From JADFOI01 sp965218935 (GTDB taxonomy: Bacteria > Acidobacteriota > UBA6911 > RPQK01 > JADFOI01), in NCBI GenBank assembly GCA_965218935.1, contig CBDCMH010000011.1, forward strand, positions 186,001 to 250,000: DNA of 64,000 nucleotides, in the 5' to 3' direction. The position numbers and the translations under genes are program-made. Of the stretch, positions 27,518-35,801 are shown in pieces (positions within the stretch are counted from its first letter, which is position 1; every line of letters begins with the position of its first letter). The notes under the pieces are model-generated. The model searched no databases. It was not told the origin of the DNA and was given only the letters and a program-made list of their open reading frames with translations.

Positions 27518-29701
27518 TTAGAAGTCGAAGGAATAGGTCCACTTCACCATAAACGATCGGCCCACCAGTCCCGATTCCAACTCATCGACATTTCTCCCCT
27601 CGTTATAGATAAAGAAAATGTCATCTCCGGGCCGATAGATGTAGTTCAGGCGAAATCGGAAGTTCAAGAAATCATCCAGGTTACTGTACTGGACGGTGTA
27701 GCTGGTGAGCCACTTGTTGGAGAAGGAGTAGTTGGCCCGGGTATTGATCACTTGTGATGTAAAATCTCCTTGGGGAAGATCAACGTCGTTTAGCGCGTAG
27801 CTGAGATCAAAAGAGAGCGCTTCGCTGACCTTAATTTGCGGCTCAAACCTCAGTTCGATTTTGCGACCATCAAAGAACTCCCACCTGTACTCGAATCGAA
27901 GGATTTCGCGCCCTGCTATTTTGCGCTGGGGCGCAGCATCCACAAGCACCAGGATGTCCCCGCCGCGATAGGTCCCGATCGGAATGATAATATCGGGACG
28001 AATGGCAAAGGGCTCGAAGAGCCGTTCGAACCTCTGGTGTAAATCAACCATGAGTCGATCGCCCGCCTCGAAGAACATTTCCGAGGTGAAGACATGGTAT
28101 TGCATCGACTCCTGTTTCCCGTCCTGATTCTGGGTGTAGTCCATGCGGGTTCGGAGGACCCACTGGCGAATGAGATCGCTCTCGGGGCGGGGCTTGACGC
28201 CGAATTGGAGGGTTGTCTTTCGTTGGTCAGGCCGCGGAACAAATCCAATCTCCGGATTGAAGTTTCTCTGGACCAACAGGTACTCGCCTCCTGCCAGAAG
28301 AAAATCACTATTCCACAAAATTCGGCCGAAGGCTGACCAATCGTCCTCGGGCAGGGTCGGGGTTTCCGTTTTGGCTACAAATCCCTGAAGGTTGAGATGG
28401 TCGGCAAAAACGAAATTGCCGTCGATCCCAAAGACCCTATTGTAGTCTCCCTCCAGGGAGGATTGCCGATTCGTGAACATGGCTCCTACCGAGGAGCGTC
28501 CCAGCACATCCCGCTTGACCCGATAGACCCCGAAATTACTGCCCTGGATTCCCAACGCGGTGTCGGTCTGCACATTGAGCAGGCCGATGGCGTAGGGGCC
28601 TACCCGACCGGTAAACCTGGCTCCTGCAATGATGGGAATTAAATCTCCCTCAGGGGAGAGACCGATTCGACGACTGAAGAAGAGCTTAAAATCGCGGCTT
28701 TGGCGAATACCGACCCCCGTTCCAAACTCGAAAATACCAGCTCCTTCCAGAAAAAATTCACGTCTTTCCGGGAAGAACAGAGGAAAACGGGTGACATTGA
28801 CGATCACATCATCCACTTCCGTCTGGGCAAAGTCGGTGTTCACGGTGACGTCCAGGGTCAGCGCGGGGGTGGGACGAAATTTCAGCAGCTCCAGACCAAT
28901 ATCGGACAAATTGTGGGTAACGGTTTGGTCCATCGAGTTCGGGAACTGTTCAAAACCCGCCAGGCCATACGGCTTGATCCTCCAGCGAAGGCCCTGGGTA
29001 GCATTTTCCATTCCCACCAGGTGACCCGCCTGGGAAACGTCCGCGAATTGAAAGTTCCGGTCAAAGGTATTCCAGTAGGCTGCCTCATTTTTGCGGCGAA
29101 TGAGGCGTTCGATCTCCAGTCCCCACACCCCCTGTTGGCCCATGCGCAAGGACTTGAAGGGGATCATCAGCTCTGCCGTCCAGCCCTCTTCGCTCCGGCT
29201 GGCCTCGGCCTCCCACTTTTCATCCCATGAGATATTGATATCGAGTCCTTCTTCGGTTAACAGACCGTCAAACTGAGTCCCCAGGGAATTGGTTCGAAAG
29301 ATGAAAGCGTTTCGCTGATCGGAGAAGGTGTCAAGGAGCACGGCCACGCTGTCGTCTTTGGTGAGATCCTGGTCGCGCCGGCGCTCAGTGGCTATGATTT
29401 CAGTTGGTTGTGAATCGTCGCAGCGAAACCCAAAATAGATGGCGTCCTTGGTGTAAACGATATAAACGGCGGTGAATTCGCTGGCAGGTGCTCCCTCCTG
29501 CGGGTCCCTTTGTTGAAAATCAGACAAGGGATCCGACTGAGCCCACACTGGATCATCCAGCATTCCATCAACATTCGGGGCCTGCTCCACGAATACTGCC
29601 ACGCCCTGTTTCTGGACTTTCGAATCCGTCTGAGCCCAGAGGGGAAGAAGAAAACCCGAAGCCAGCACTACACGGAATATCTTAGTCAGGTATTTTTGCA
29701 T
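27518..29701 (-). CDS. DUF5916 outer-membrane protein with CBM9-like N-domain
   Basis: A 727-residue protein. A signal peptide is followed by a carbohydrate-binding-module-9-like domain (about residues 30-215; VDGMLDDPVWAQSDPLSDF and RTNSLGTQFDGLLTEEG). The remainder is a DUF5916 beta barrel (RFPLFFPERREFFLEGAGIF) ending in KWTYSFDF with a terminal Phe. The family is widespread in Bacteroidota and acidobacteria and has no proven function. The aromatic N-domain suggests binding of a glycan or related ligand at the cell surface. The gene converges with the TonB receptor, 17 bases apart, which may hint at a shared surface role. Confidence 0.9.
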   Translation of the reverse strand: MQKYLTKIFRVVLASGFLLPLWAQTDSKVQKQGVAVFVEQAPNVDGMLDDPVWAQSDPLSDFQQRDPQEGAPASEFTAVYIVYTKDAIYFGFRCDDSQPTEIIATERRRDQDLTKDDSVAVLLDTFSDQRNAFIFRTNSLGTQFDGLLTEEGLDINISWDEKWEAEASRSEEGWTAELMIPFKSLRMGQQGVWGLEIERLIRRKNEAAYWNTFDRNFQFADVSQAGHLVGMENATQGLRWRIKPYGLAGFEQFPNSMDQTVTHNLSDIGLELLKFRPTPALTLDVTVNTDFAQTEVDDVIVNVTRFPLFFPERREFFLEGAGIFEFGTGVGIRQSRDFKLFFSRRIGLSPEGDLIPIIAGARFTGRVGPYAIGLLNVQTDTALGIQGSNFGVYRVKRDVLGRSSVGAMFTNRQSSLEGDYNRVFGIDGNFVFADHLNLQGFVAKTETPTLPEDDWSAFGRILWNSDFLLAGGEYLLVQRNFNPEIGFVPRPDQRKTTLQFGVKPRPESDLIRQWVLRTRMDYTQNQDGKQESMQYHVFTSEMFFEAGDRLMVDLHQRFERLFEPFAIRPDIIIPIGTYRGGDILVLVDAAPQRKIAGREILRFEYRWEFFDGRKIELRFEPQIKVSEALSFDLSYALNDVDLPQGDFTSQVINTRANYSFSNKWLTSYTVQYSNLDDFLNFRFRLNYIYRPGDDIFFIYNEGRNVDELESGLVGRSFMVKWTYSFDF

Positions 29702-29762
29702 CGTTTTCCTCGGCTTCGCTGCTCAGACTAGCCAAACACCAACGCCCACGCAAGCACCTGTC

Positions 29763-29792
29763 TTGACCCGTCTTTCCCGGCGAAAGTATAAT
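29763..29792 (+). promoter_or_regulatory. promoter for the aminotransferase gene
   Basis: TTGACC (29763-29768) and TATAAT (29787-29792) are 18 bases apart, about 27 bases before the start codon, where GAGGAG provides the ribosome site. Confidence 0.65.
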
Positions 29793-29818
29793 CCATGGCT
29801 CTCTGAGGAGACAATCTC

Positions 29819-30985
29819 ATGCTGGCAGACAGAATCCTTTCCGTCCAGAGGTCGCCCTTTTACAGCATTATGGAGTTGGCAGCGTCAAGAGAGGACTGTA
29901 TCTATCTGCAGCTGGGAGAACCGGACTTCAGCCTACCCAAACACATCTCGGAAGCTGTTAAGAAAGCTCTTGATGAAGGCCATACCCACTATGGTTCCGA
30001 TCGGGGCATCCCCGAACTTCGTCAAGGCATTGCTGAAAAGATTCAAAGAGAATACGGCGCTACTTACAATTGGGAGGATGAGATCCTGGTGACGGCAGGG
30101 GGCCAGGCGGCCCTGCATATCGCTGTCATGGCTTTGGCCAATCCCGGGGACGAGATTATTGTCCTTCTCCCCCATTACCCGCCCTATCTGGTCAACGCCC
30201 AGCTGGCGGGGGCCAAGGCCGTATTCGTTAAACTGAAGAGCGAGGAAGGTTTTGTCCCAGATCCTGCTGACATCGAAAAGGTCATCACTCCAAGAAGCAA
30301 GATGATCATTGTGCTGACCCCCAACAATCCAACGGGAAGCGTCTACCCTGAGGAGACCCTGCGGGGGATCCTGGCGCTTGCCAAGCAGCACAACCTCACC
30401 TTGATCTCCGATGAAGTTTACGAGCACCTGGTCTTCGATGGGGTTGAGCACAAGAGTCTCATTTCCCTCCCCGATGCCAAGGATCACGTGGTGCAGGTGA
30501 ACAGCTTCTCGAAGACTTATGCCATGACCGGTTTGAGGGTGGGATACCTGGCAGCCTCAAGCGATAAGTTGATCCACTTTTTGAAGTACCATCATACGGT
30601 CAATATCAGCGCCAACGTTCCTTCACAGATGGCCTGTGTCACCGCCCTGAAAGGCCCCCAGGATTGTGTGGAGGAAATGCGCCAGGCCTACCTGAAAAGG
30701 CGGGACCTGTTAGTGGAAAGGCTAAACGACATTCCGGGGATTCACTGCGATTCTCCAAAGGGGACTTTCTTTGCGTTCGCCGATGTTCGAGAGCTTGGTG
30801 TTCCCTCCTTGGACTTGGTGGAATACCTGGTGAGGGAGGCCGGCGTGGTGTTGGCCAACGGAAGCGGGTTCGACTACGAAGGCTTCGTCAGGCTTTCTTA
30901 CGCAGCCACGTCAGAGAGTATCCAGGAAGCCATGGATCGGATGAAAAAGGCGGCCGCAGCAATGCCCGCCAGCCTGAAAGCCTAA
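29819..30985 (+). CDS. PLP-dependent aminotransferase, class I/II
   Basis: A 388-residue fold-type I aminotransferase. The substrate-end SPFYSIMELAA and G-x-PDF (GEPDFSLPKHI) open the chain. NPNNPTGSVYPEE and SDEVYEHLVFDG position the cofactor. The Schiff-base lysine lies in NSFSKTYAMTGLRVGY, and an arginine in GFVRLSYAA would bind the substrate carboxylate. The sequence is of the AspC/alanine type, using amino acid and 2-oxo acid substrates, but the exact pair cannot be read. Own promoter and GAGGAG ribosome site. Confidence 0.92.
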   Translation: MLADRILSVQRSPFYSIMELAASREDCIYLQLGEPDFSLPKHISEAVKKALDEGHTHYGSDRGIPELRQGIAEKIQREYGATYNWEDEILVTAGGQAALHIAVMALANPGDEIIVLLPHYPPYLVNAQLAGAKAVFVKLKSEEGFVPDPADIEKVITPRSKMIIVLTPNNPTGSVYPEETLRGILALAKQHNLTLISDEVYEHLVFDGVEHKSLISLPDAKDHVVQVNSFSKTYAMTGLRVGYLAASSDKLIHFLKYHHTVNISANVPSQMACVTALKGPQDCVEEMRQAYLKRRDLLVERLNDIPGIHCDSPKGTFFAFADVRELGVPSLDLVEYLVREAGVVLANGSGFDYEGFVRLSYAATSESIQEAMDRMKKAAAAMPASLKA

Positions 30986-31057
30986 ACAGCTGACAACTGA
31001 GAGCTGACAACTGAAGGCTGGCAGCTACAGCTGAAAGTTCGCGGCAAAAAGTTCGAT

Positions 31058-31771
31058 TCACTGCAGAACGATTCGCGTATCCAGTGCCAGTGCTCCTTCT
31101 CCGTTGACCAGCACCGGATTCAGATCCACTGAACCCACTTCAGGGTTTTCCGTTCCCAGAACACAAACCGCCAAAATCACCTTCTTGAGGGCATTGATGT
31201 CCGCCTTGGGCATCCCTCGGAAACCACCCAGAAGCTTATATCCCTTGACTTCACTCAGCATGTCTTCGACCTCTTCTTCTCCGACAGGGCACAGCCGAAA
31301 GCTCACATCCTGATAAACCTCAACGAAAATACCGCCAATTCCGAACATGACGACCGGTCCGAAAACTTCATCTCGTTTCAATCCGACGATCGTCTCCACG
31401 CCCTCACCCGCCATCTTTGCGATCACCTGTCCTCTGATCTGGGCCTCCGGGCTGTGCTGTTTCACACTCTCCACGATCGCATCATAGGCTTCCACCAACT
31501 GCTCTCGTGCCATGATCCCCACACGAACTCCGCCAACATCCGACTTGTGGACAACCTGGGCCGATACCACTTTCATGACCACGGGATAACCCAGTTTCTC
31601 GGCGATGGAGATCGCTTCCTCCTTGTTTCCAGCCAGGTCGGCCTGGGGCAAAGGGAGCTGGTAACTCAGACACACTTCTGCGGCCTCATTTTCCAGAAGA
31701 AAATTCCTCTTCTCCTCTTTAGCAAGTTTAGCAAGGTGGTAATACTTCAAGAACAATTCTCTACCGCTCAT
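31058..31771 (-). CDS. ADP-forming acyl-CoA synthetase beta subunit (ATP-grasp)
   Basis: A 237-residue protein matching the beta subunit length of two-subunit ADP-forming acetyl/acyl-CoA synthetases. ATP-grasp features include LGYPVVMKVVSAQVVHKSDVG and KMAGEGVETIVGLKRDEVFG, with a final VDLNPVLVNGEGALALD. The enzyme makes ATP from acyl-CoA and is common in archaea and some bacteria. No alpha (CoA-binding) subunit lies beside it, so its partner must be elsewhere. The start is ATG 31771 in a divergent region with the DUF2848 gene. Confidence 0.88.
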   Translation of the reverse strand: MSGRELFLKYYHLAKLAKEEKRNFLLENEAAEVCLSYQLPLPQADLAGNKEEAISIAEKLGYPVVMKVVSAQVVHKSDVGGVRVGIMAREQLVEAYDAIVESVKQHSPEAQIRGQVIAKMAGEGVETIVGLKRDEVFGPVVMFGIGGIFVEVYQDVSFRLCPVGEEEVEDMLSEVKGYKLLGGFRGMPKADINALKKVILAVCVLGTENPEVGSVDLNPVLVNGEGALALDTRIVLQ

Positions 31772-31892
31772 CTACACTCACCTTCATCATCAATACATCA
31801 TTCATACCCATGGTCGCTGCATTTTAACCCTTCTTTGCCCTCAGGGAAATGGGTAGTCTGTTCCTTCCTTTCCCCGTTATAATGCCCCGGCT

Positions 31893-32591
31893 ATGGGAAC
31901 AGACACGGGCGGTATCACTTTGTCCTTTGATCTCACTTCTTCAGCCGGATCCGAGACGGCCCAGTTTAGCATCAGCGAAGCCGTTATCGCCGGCTGGACG
32001 GGACGGGATGCAGAGGCCGTGGAGAAGCACATTCTTGAACTTGAAAAACTTGGGATACAACGTCCGGCTTCTACACCCATTTTCTACCGGGTGGCGGCAG
32101 CCCGCCTGACCATTGCCGGCAAGATTCAGGTGGTAGGTGAAGAGTCAAGCGGAGAAGTGGAGGTCGTCCTTGTCCAGCAATCGGGTCAGCTCTGGGTAGG
32201 TGTCGGATCGGACCACACCGACCGGGAAGTGGAAACCTACGGGGTGACGGTTTCCAAACAAGTCTGCGACAAGCCTGTGGCCCCGGTCCTCTGGCCCTAC
32301 GCCGAAGTTGCGGAACATTGGGACCAGATGGTTCTTCGCTCATACGCAGGGAAGAAAAGAGAGCTGTATCAAGAGGGACCGGTGGCCAAGATGCTTCCAC
32401 CGACTGATCTGATCACACGCTACACCAAAAGTGACAACCTTTCCGACGGCACCCTCATGTTCGGGGGCACCCTGGCCACCCTGGGTGAGGTTCAGCCCTC
32501 GGAGAGGTTCGAGCTGGAACTGGAGGACCCTGTGCTCAGGCGACGAATCACCCACAGTTACGACGTCCGCACGCTCCCCATTTTAGGTTAA
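31893..32591 (+). CDS. DUF2848 domain protein
   Basis: A 232-residue cytosolic protein whose whole length fits DUF2848 (FSISEAVIAGWTGRDAEAVE; VGSDHTDREVETYGVTVSKQ; LWPYAEVAEHWDQMVLRSY), a family related in fold to fumarylacetoacetate hydrolases. The His/Asp cluster SDHTDREVE may bind metal. TATAAT at 31878-31883 is only ten bases before the ATG and there is no ribosome site, so the message may be leaderless. It ends seven bases before the convergent cupin gene. Function unknown. Confidence 0.8.
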   Translation: MGTDTGGITLSFDLTSSAGSETAQFSISEAVIAGWTGRDAEAVEKHILELEKLGIQRPASTPIFYRVAAARLTIAGKIQVVGEESSGEVEVVLVQQSGQLWVGVGSDHTDREVETYGVTVSKQVCDKPVAPVLWPYAEVAEHWDQMVLRSYAGKKRELYQEGPVAKMLPPTDLITRYTKSDNLSDGTLMFGGTLATLGEVQPSERFELELEDPVLRRRITHSYDVRTLPILG

Positions 32592-32598
32592 CTAACGA

Positions 32599-32979
32599 TC
32601 ATGCGGGATCGTAATAGTGGATCTCGTAGAGGAGACAACCGTCCACGGACTTGAAGGGACCATGGAAGGCTCCCGGAGGGCGGCAGGCGTAGGTGTTGGG
32701 ACTGAAGGTTTCACCACCCTCGCCTTGCTCGTCGTTGCCTACAATCAGTTCTCCGGAGAGCAGATAGACTTCCTCCCAGTACTCGTGAACGAAGGGCGCC
32801 GTTGTGTAAACACCGGGAAGGAAGCGCAGAAGCCGGGTACGGTGCCCCCTTTTATTCTCCTCATCGAGACGACCCGACAGAATCTTCTGCTGGATACCAC
32901 TGGGATAACCCGGTGGCACTTCCCATCCCTCGTCCATGTTCAAAGTGTGAAATTCCTTATGTTCCTTCTCAATTGCCAT
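32599..32979 (-). CDS. cupin-domain protein
   Basis: A 126-residue single-domain cupin. The first cupin motif region is PFVHEYWEEVYLLSGELIVG and the second covers PPGAFHGPFKSVDGC, giving the His/Glu metal site of small ChrR/cupin_7-type proteins. It might be a metal-dependent dioxygenase, isomerase or sensor. GGAGGAATT precedes the ATG. The upstream region opens the long gene-free stretch and starts with a copy of the CTAGCCGGGATTATGCAT repeat. Confidence 0.82.
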   Translation of the reverse strand: MAIEKEHKEFHTLNMDEGWEVPPGYPSGIQQKILSGRLDEENKRGHRTRLLRFLPGVYTTAPFVHEYWEEVYLLSGELIVGNDEQGEGGETFSPNTYACRPPGAFHGPFKSVDGCLLYEIHYYDPA

Positions 32980-32998
32980 ACTTATGAATTCCTCCTAT

Positions 32999-33016
32999 CT
33001 AGCCGGGATTATGCAT
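32999..33016 (+). repeat. dispersed CTAGCCCGGATTATGCA repeat
   Basis: CTAGCCGGGATTATGCAT directly upstream of the cupin gene start. Confidence 0.6.
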
Positions 33017-33379
33017 AAAGTGCCTACTGCAGTGTCACAATCATCCACGTTGACCGCGTTGTGCTTCCTTGGGGTTCTTCGAACACTCGATTGAGGCCTA
33101 TAAAGTAACGAATCACCGGACCCGGGTCAATGCTTGGGCAAAGGCGATGTGCGCCTCACTAGAGCTCAAAAGATTCACGTCCACCAGACAAAAAGAGGGT
33201 GGAGAAAAGAGGTTCTCGCGAGACCTCAACATCGACTAAATCGATCAAACAACTGTTTGCAAAACCTCTTCATAAGAAACAATTCGAAGTGGTTTCAAGG
33301 TCGTGTGGAAAATTCTGTGGATAAGGTGTGCGCTCTCCGCCTGGAAAACACGCCCACTGACTCTCTGAAAAAAAACCGA
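33017..33379. other. gene-free region with DnaA-box-like pair
   Basis: No convincing gene. It contains TGTGGAAAA (33304-33312) and TGTGGATAA (33316-33324, a perfect complement of TTATCCACA) twelve bases apart, a near-palindrome GAGGTTCTCGCGAGACCTC (33210-33228), and is followed by an AT-rich stretch. Confidence 0.4.
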
Positions 33380-33416
33380 TTCTTGCACATAAAATGTGCA
33401 AGAAATTTTTTGCTTT
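33380..33416 (+). terminator. intrinsic-terminator-like hairpin
   Basis: TTCTTGCACAT and ATGTGCAAGAA form a perfect 11-bp stem around AAA, followed at once by ATTTTTTGCTTTTTT. The stem is A/T-rich but long. No gene is known to end here on the plus strand, so either an unrecognised transcript precedes it or it blocks read-through into the structured-RNA region. Confidence 0.6.
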
Positions 33417-33422
33417 TTTCCC

Positions 33423-33450
33423 TTGTTTCAGATCCTCAAATGAATAGAAT
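33423..33450 (+). promoter_or_regulatory. candidate promoter of the structured RNA
   Basis: TTGTTT (33423-33428) and TAGAAT (33445-33450) with a 16-base spacer, predicting a start near 33457. It directly follows the terminator-like hairpin. Confidence 0.4.
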
Positions 33451-33456
33451 TGAGAT

Positions 33457-33870
33457 TGTCCCAAGGGGTAAAAGCAACGAGCCGAAACCCTGAGGCGGCG
33501 GCCCCGAGTTGGAAAGATCCACTCTCCGGCTTCGGTCGGGGAAGCGAGGAAGCCAACCAGGGGAGAAGCTGAGGTCAGCTTACTTCGGTAAGCCAGCAGC
33601 GGTGGAAACGAGCTGGGAGGAAAACCTGCTCTCTTCGGAAAGCGGGAAGCATAGCTCAGCTTTGGACGCAGGCCGGGAACTTCCGTTTTGATAAGATTCT
33701 CGAAAGAGAGAAATCAAGGCGGGAAGGCGATCCCGTTTCAGGGTCGTCGGTTGGCTCTTCGGAGGCAGCCGGAGGTTCCAGAGACAAGGGTCACCACTTA
33801 AGAAGCAGAGAAACCGATTTTTAACGAGGTCGGGAGAGAGAGCTTCTTGAGCCAACAGGAACGGCTCTCG
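33457..33870 (+). ncRNA. candidate structured non-coding RNA, no family recognised
   Basis: At least six consecutive hairpins on the plus strand: 33506-33524 (loop AAGA); 33524-33541 (CUCCGGC/GUCGGGG, UUCG loop); 33578-33593 (GCUUAC/GUAAGC, UUCG); 33625-33646 (UUCG, eight pairs, one mismatch); 33680-33726 (13 pairs with one bulge enclosing a GAAA-capped stem); 33748-33771 (UUCG). A 3' stem GAGAGC/GCUCUC (33838-33869) precedes a T8 run at 33890. C(UUCG)G loops occur only as such on the plus strand. No reading frame spans the region credibly. I looked for RNase P, tmRNA, 6S, SRP and lysine-riboswitch signatures and did not find them. Ends are estimates. It lies upstream of the asd operon. Confidence 0.6.
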
Positions 33871-33948
33871 CTGATATCACTTGGGACACTTTTTTTTGCC
33901 CACTCTCTTTCCCTGTTTCACCTTTTGGTCAACCCACCGATTCTCACC

Positions 33949-33976
33949 TTGACAGTGATTCGCATTTTCATGCTAT
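33949..33976 (+). promoter_or_regulatory. promoter overlapping the asd start
   Basis: TTGACA (33949-33954) and TGCTAT (33971-33976) with a 16-base spacer. Transcription would start near 33983, past the first ATG (33975) and only a few bases before the second ATG (33987), giving a leaderless or nearly leaderless message. Confidence 0.5.
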
Positions 33977-33986
33977 GGTGCGCCAG

Positions 33987-35036
33987 ATGGAAAAGATCCC
34001 AGTCGGAATTTTAGGCGCCACGGGTGCGGTAGGACAAAAGTTCATCCTGCTTCTGTCCGATCATCCCTGGTTTGAAATCCGAGAGTTGGCTGCCTCCAAG
34101 CGATCATCCGGCAATCGATATCAAGATGTCGTGAACTGGGTACAGGAGAGGCCTATTCCGGAAGCCATCCGAGAAATGACAGTCAAGGATTGCGAACCGA
34201 ATCTCGGGTGTAAGATTGTTTTTTCCGGTTTGGATTCCTCAGTCGCCGGAGAGGTAGAAGAAGCTTTCGCCCAAGCGGGGTATTGGGTGTTTTCCAATGC
34301 CACAAACCATCGCATGGATTCAGATGTTCCGTTGGTGATTACCGAGCTCAACCCTGAGCACCTGAATATGATCCCCCACCAGCAGAAGAATCGAGGCTGG
34401 GAGGGTGCCCTCATCACCAACGCCAATTGCTCGGCCATCGTTTTGGCTCTTTCCATCGGGCCTCTTCACAAGAGGTTTGGACTGGAAACGGTTCATGTGG
34501 TCACCTTTCAGGCGCTCTCGGGCGCCGGCTATCCGGGTGTTGCCTCACTGGACATCCTGGGCAATATCATTCCTTTTATTTCCGGAGAGGAAGAGAAGAT
34601 CGAAAGTGAGACCCAAAAGATCCTGGGTACACTGGATGAGCGTCAATTTAGTCCAGCCCCTTTTACTGTCAGCGCCCACGCTAATCGAGTCCCTGTTGAG
34701 GAGGGTCACCTGGAATGTGTTTCAGTCAAGCTGAAAGAGGCGGCTGGGCTGGAAGAAGTGACTCGATGTTGGCAGGAATTCAGGGGACCGGACCATGAAT
34801 TGAATCTTCCCTCGGCCCCGGAACAGCCCGTGGTGGTGGTTTCGGAAGAGGACCGGCCCCAGCCCCGCCGGGATGTTTGGAAATATGGAGGAATGAGTGC
34901 CCTGGTGGGACGGGTCCGCCCTTGCCCGCTGTTTGATATCAAGTACGTCGTGCTTGGCCACAATACGATCCGGGGAGCGGCGGGCGCCTCGCTGCTCAAT
35001 GCAGAGCTGGTTCTCAAGAAAGGGATGCTGGATTGA
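33987..35036 (+). CDS. asd: aspartate-semialdehyde dehydrogenase, archaeal/fungal type
   Basis: A 349-residue enzyme that reduces aspartyl phosphate to aspartate semialdehyde with NADPH, the branch point to diaminopimelate, lysine, threonine and methionine. The cofactor loop GILGATGAVGQKFI opens the chain. The catalytic Cys is in ITNANCSAIV (about residue 148), and SAHANRVPVEEGH holds the substrate-binding His/Arg. Spacing and sequence match the archaeal/fungal branch rather than the usual proteobacterial enzyme. I prefer ATG 33987 over 33975 because a promoter -10 element overlaps the latter. First gene of asd-dapB-dapA-dapD. Confidence 0.92.
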   Translation: MEKIPVGILGATGAVGQKFILLLSDHPWFEIRELAASKRSSGNRYQDVVNWVQERPIPEAIREMTVKDCEPNLGCKIVFSGLDSSVAGEVEEAFAQAGYWVFSNATNHRMDSDVPLVITELNPEHLNMIPHQQKNRGWEGALITNANCSAIVLALSIGPLHKRFGLETVHVVTFQALSGAGYPGVASLDILGNIIPFISGEEEKIESETQKILGTLDERQFSPAPFTVSAHANRVPVEEGHLECVSVKLKEAAGLEEVTRCWQEFRGPDHELNLPSAPEQPVVVVSEEDRPQPRRDVWKYGGMSALVGRVRPCPLFDIKYVVLGHNTIRGAAGASLLNAELVLKKGMLD

Positions 35037-35105
35037 GCGCTCAGAGAGAAAGAGAAGGAGAGAGAGAAACAACAAGACTACGACTGCACGAAAGCACGAG
35101 ATGCC

Positions 35106-35801
35106 ATGCGAGTGACCATTATGGGCTACGGGAAAATGGGTAAAATGGTGGAAGAAGTGTGCCAGGATCAAGGCCACGAAATCCTCCACACCATCGATAT
35201 CGACAATCTTCCCTCCGAAGCCGGGTTTTCAGGGGAATGGGTGGAAAAAACCGATGCCCTCATCGATTTCTCGGTGGCGGCGGCGGTGGTAGCCAATGTT
35301 GAAAATGCTGCGCGCGCCGAGATTCCCATTGTCATAGGAACCACGGGTTGGAATCAGGACCTGGAGAAGGTCGGCCAGATCGTTGCAACCCAGTCTGGAG
35401 CCTGCGTCTACAGCAGCAACTTCAGTATGGGAGTGCAGGCTCTTTTTTATCTGACCCGTCAGGCAGGGAAGGTGATTTCTGGTTTTCAGGATTTCCATCC
35501 CTTTATTGAGGAATCTCATCATACTCAGAAAGTCGATGCTCCCTCGGGCACGGCTCTGACCTTGGGCGATATTCTTAAGGAATCGTATGAGGCGGAGATA
35601 CCCACATCCAGCCTGCGTGCCGGTTTTTTCCCGGGAAACCATGTTGTCGGCTTCGACTCTCCCTTTGATACCCTGAGGCTGGAACACCGGGCAAGAAGCC
35701 GGGAGGGTTTTGCTCAAGGAGCACTTTTCGCTGCCCAGTGGATCCAAGGCAAAACCGGCTTGTATCGTTTCGAAGACGTCCTTTTTGGTGAAGAGCAATG
35801 A
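35106..35801 (+). CDS. dapB: 4-hydroxy-tetrahydrodipicolinate reductase
   Basis: A 231-residue enzyme reducing the DapA product with NAD(P)H. The Rossmann motif MGYGKMGKMVEEV is at the start, the substrate-binding loop HHTQKVDAPSGTALTLG carries the catalytic His and Lys, and GTTGW and SSNFSMGVQ are conserved. It is shorter than the usual 240-270 residues, mainly through a compact N-domain. Its last codons overlap dapA by four bases (ATGA), so the two are translationally coupled. Confidence 0.95.
   Translation: MRVTIMGYGKMGKMVEEVCQDQGHEILHTIDIDNLPSEAGFSGEWVEKTDALIDFSVAAAVVANVENAARAEIPIVIGTTGWNQDLEKVGQIVATQSGACVYSSNFSMGVQALFYLTRQAGKVISGFQDFHPFIEESHHTQKVDAPSGTALTLGDILKESYEAEIPTSSLRAGFFPGNHVVGFDSPFDTLRLEHRARSREGFAQGALFAAQWIQGKTGLYRFEDVLFGEEQ

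Noticed and set aside
33509..33691. Short frame in the structured RNA region
   Set aside because: Low-complexity peptide with many charged residues, no ribosome site, and it would run through several perfect hairpins.
33480..33870. RNase P RNA, tmRNA, 6S, SRP or lysine riboswitch at the structured region
   Set aside because: The conserved GAGGAAAGTCC / ACAGAA of RNase P, the TTCGAC start and tRNA-like end of tmRNA, the SRP GGAAGGAAGCAG core and the lysine-box AGAGGTGC/GCCGAAG were not found. A CTTGAGCC and a CAGAGAAACCG similar to RNase P pieces are probably chance. Kept as unassigned RNA.
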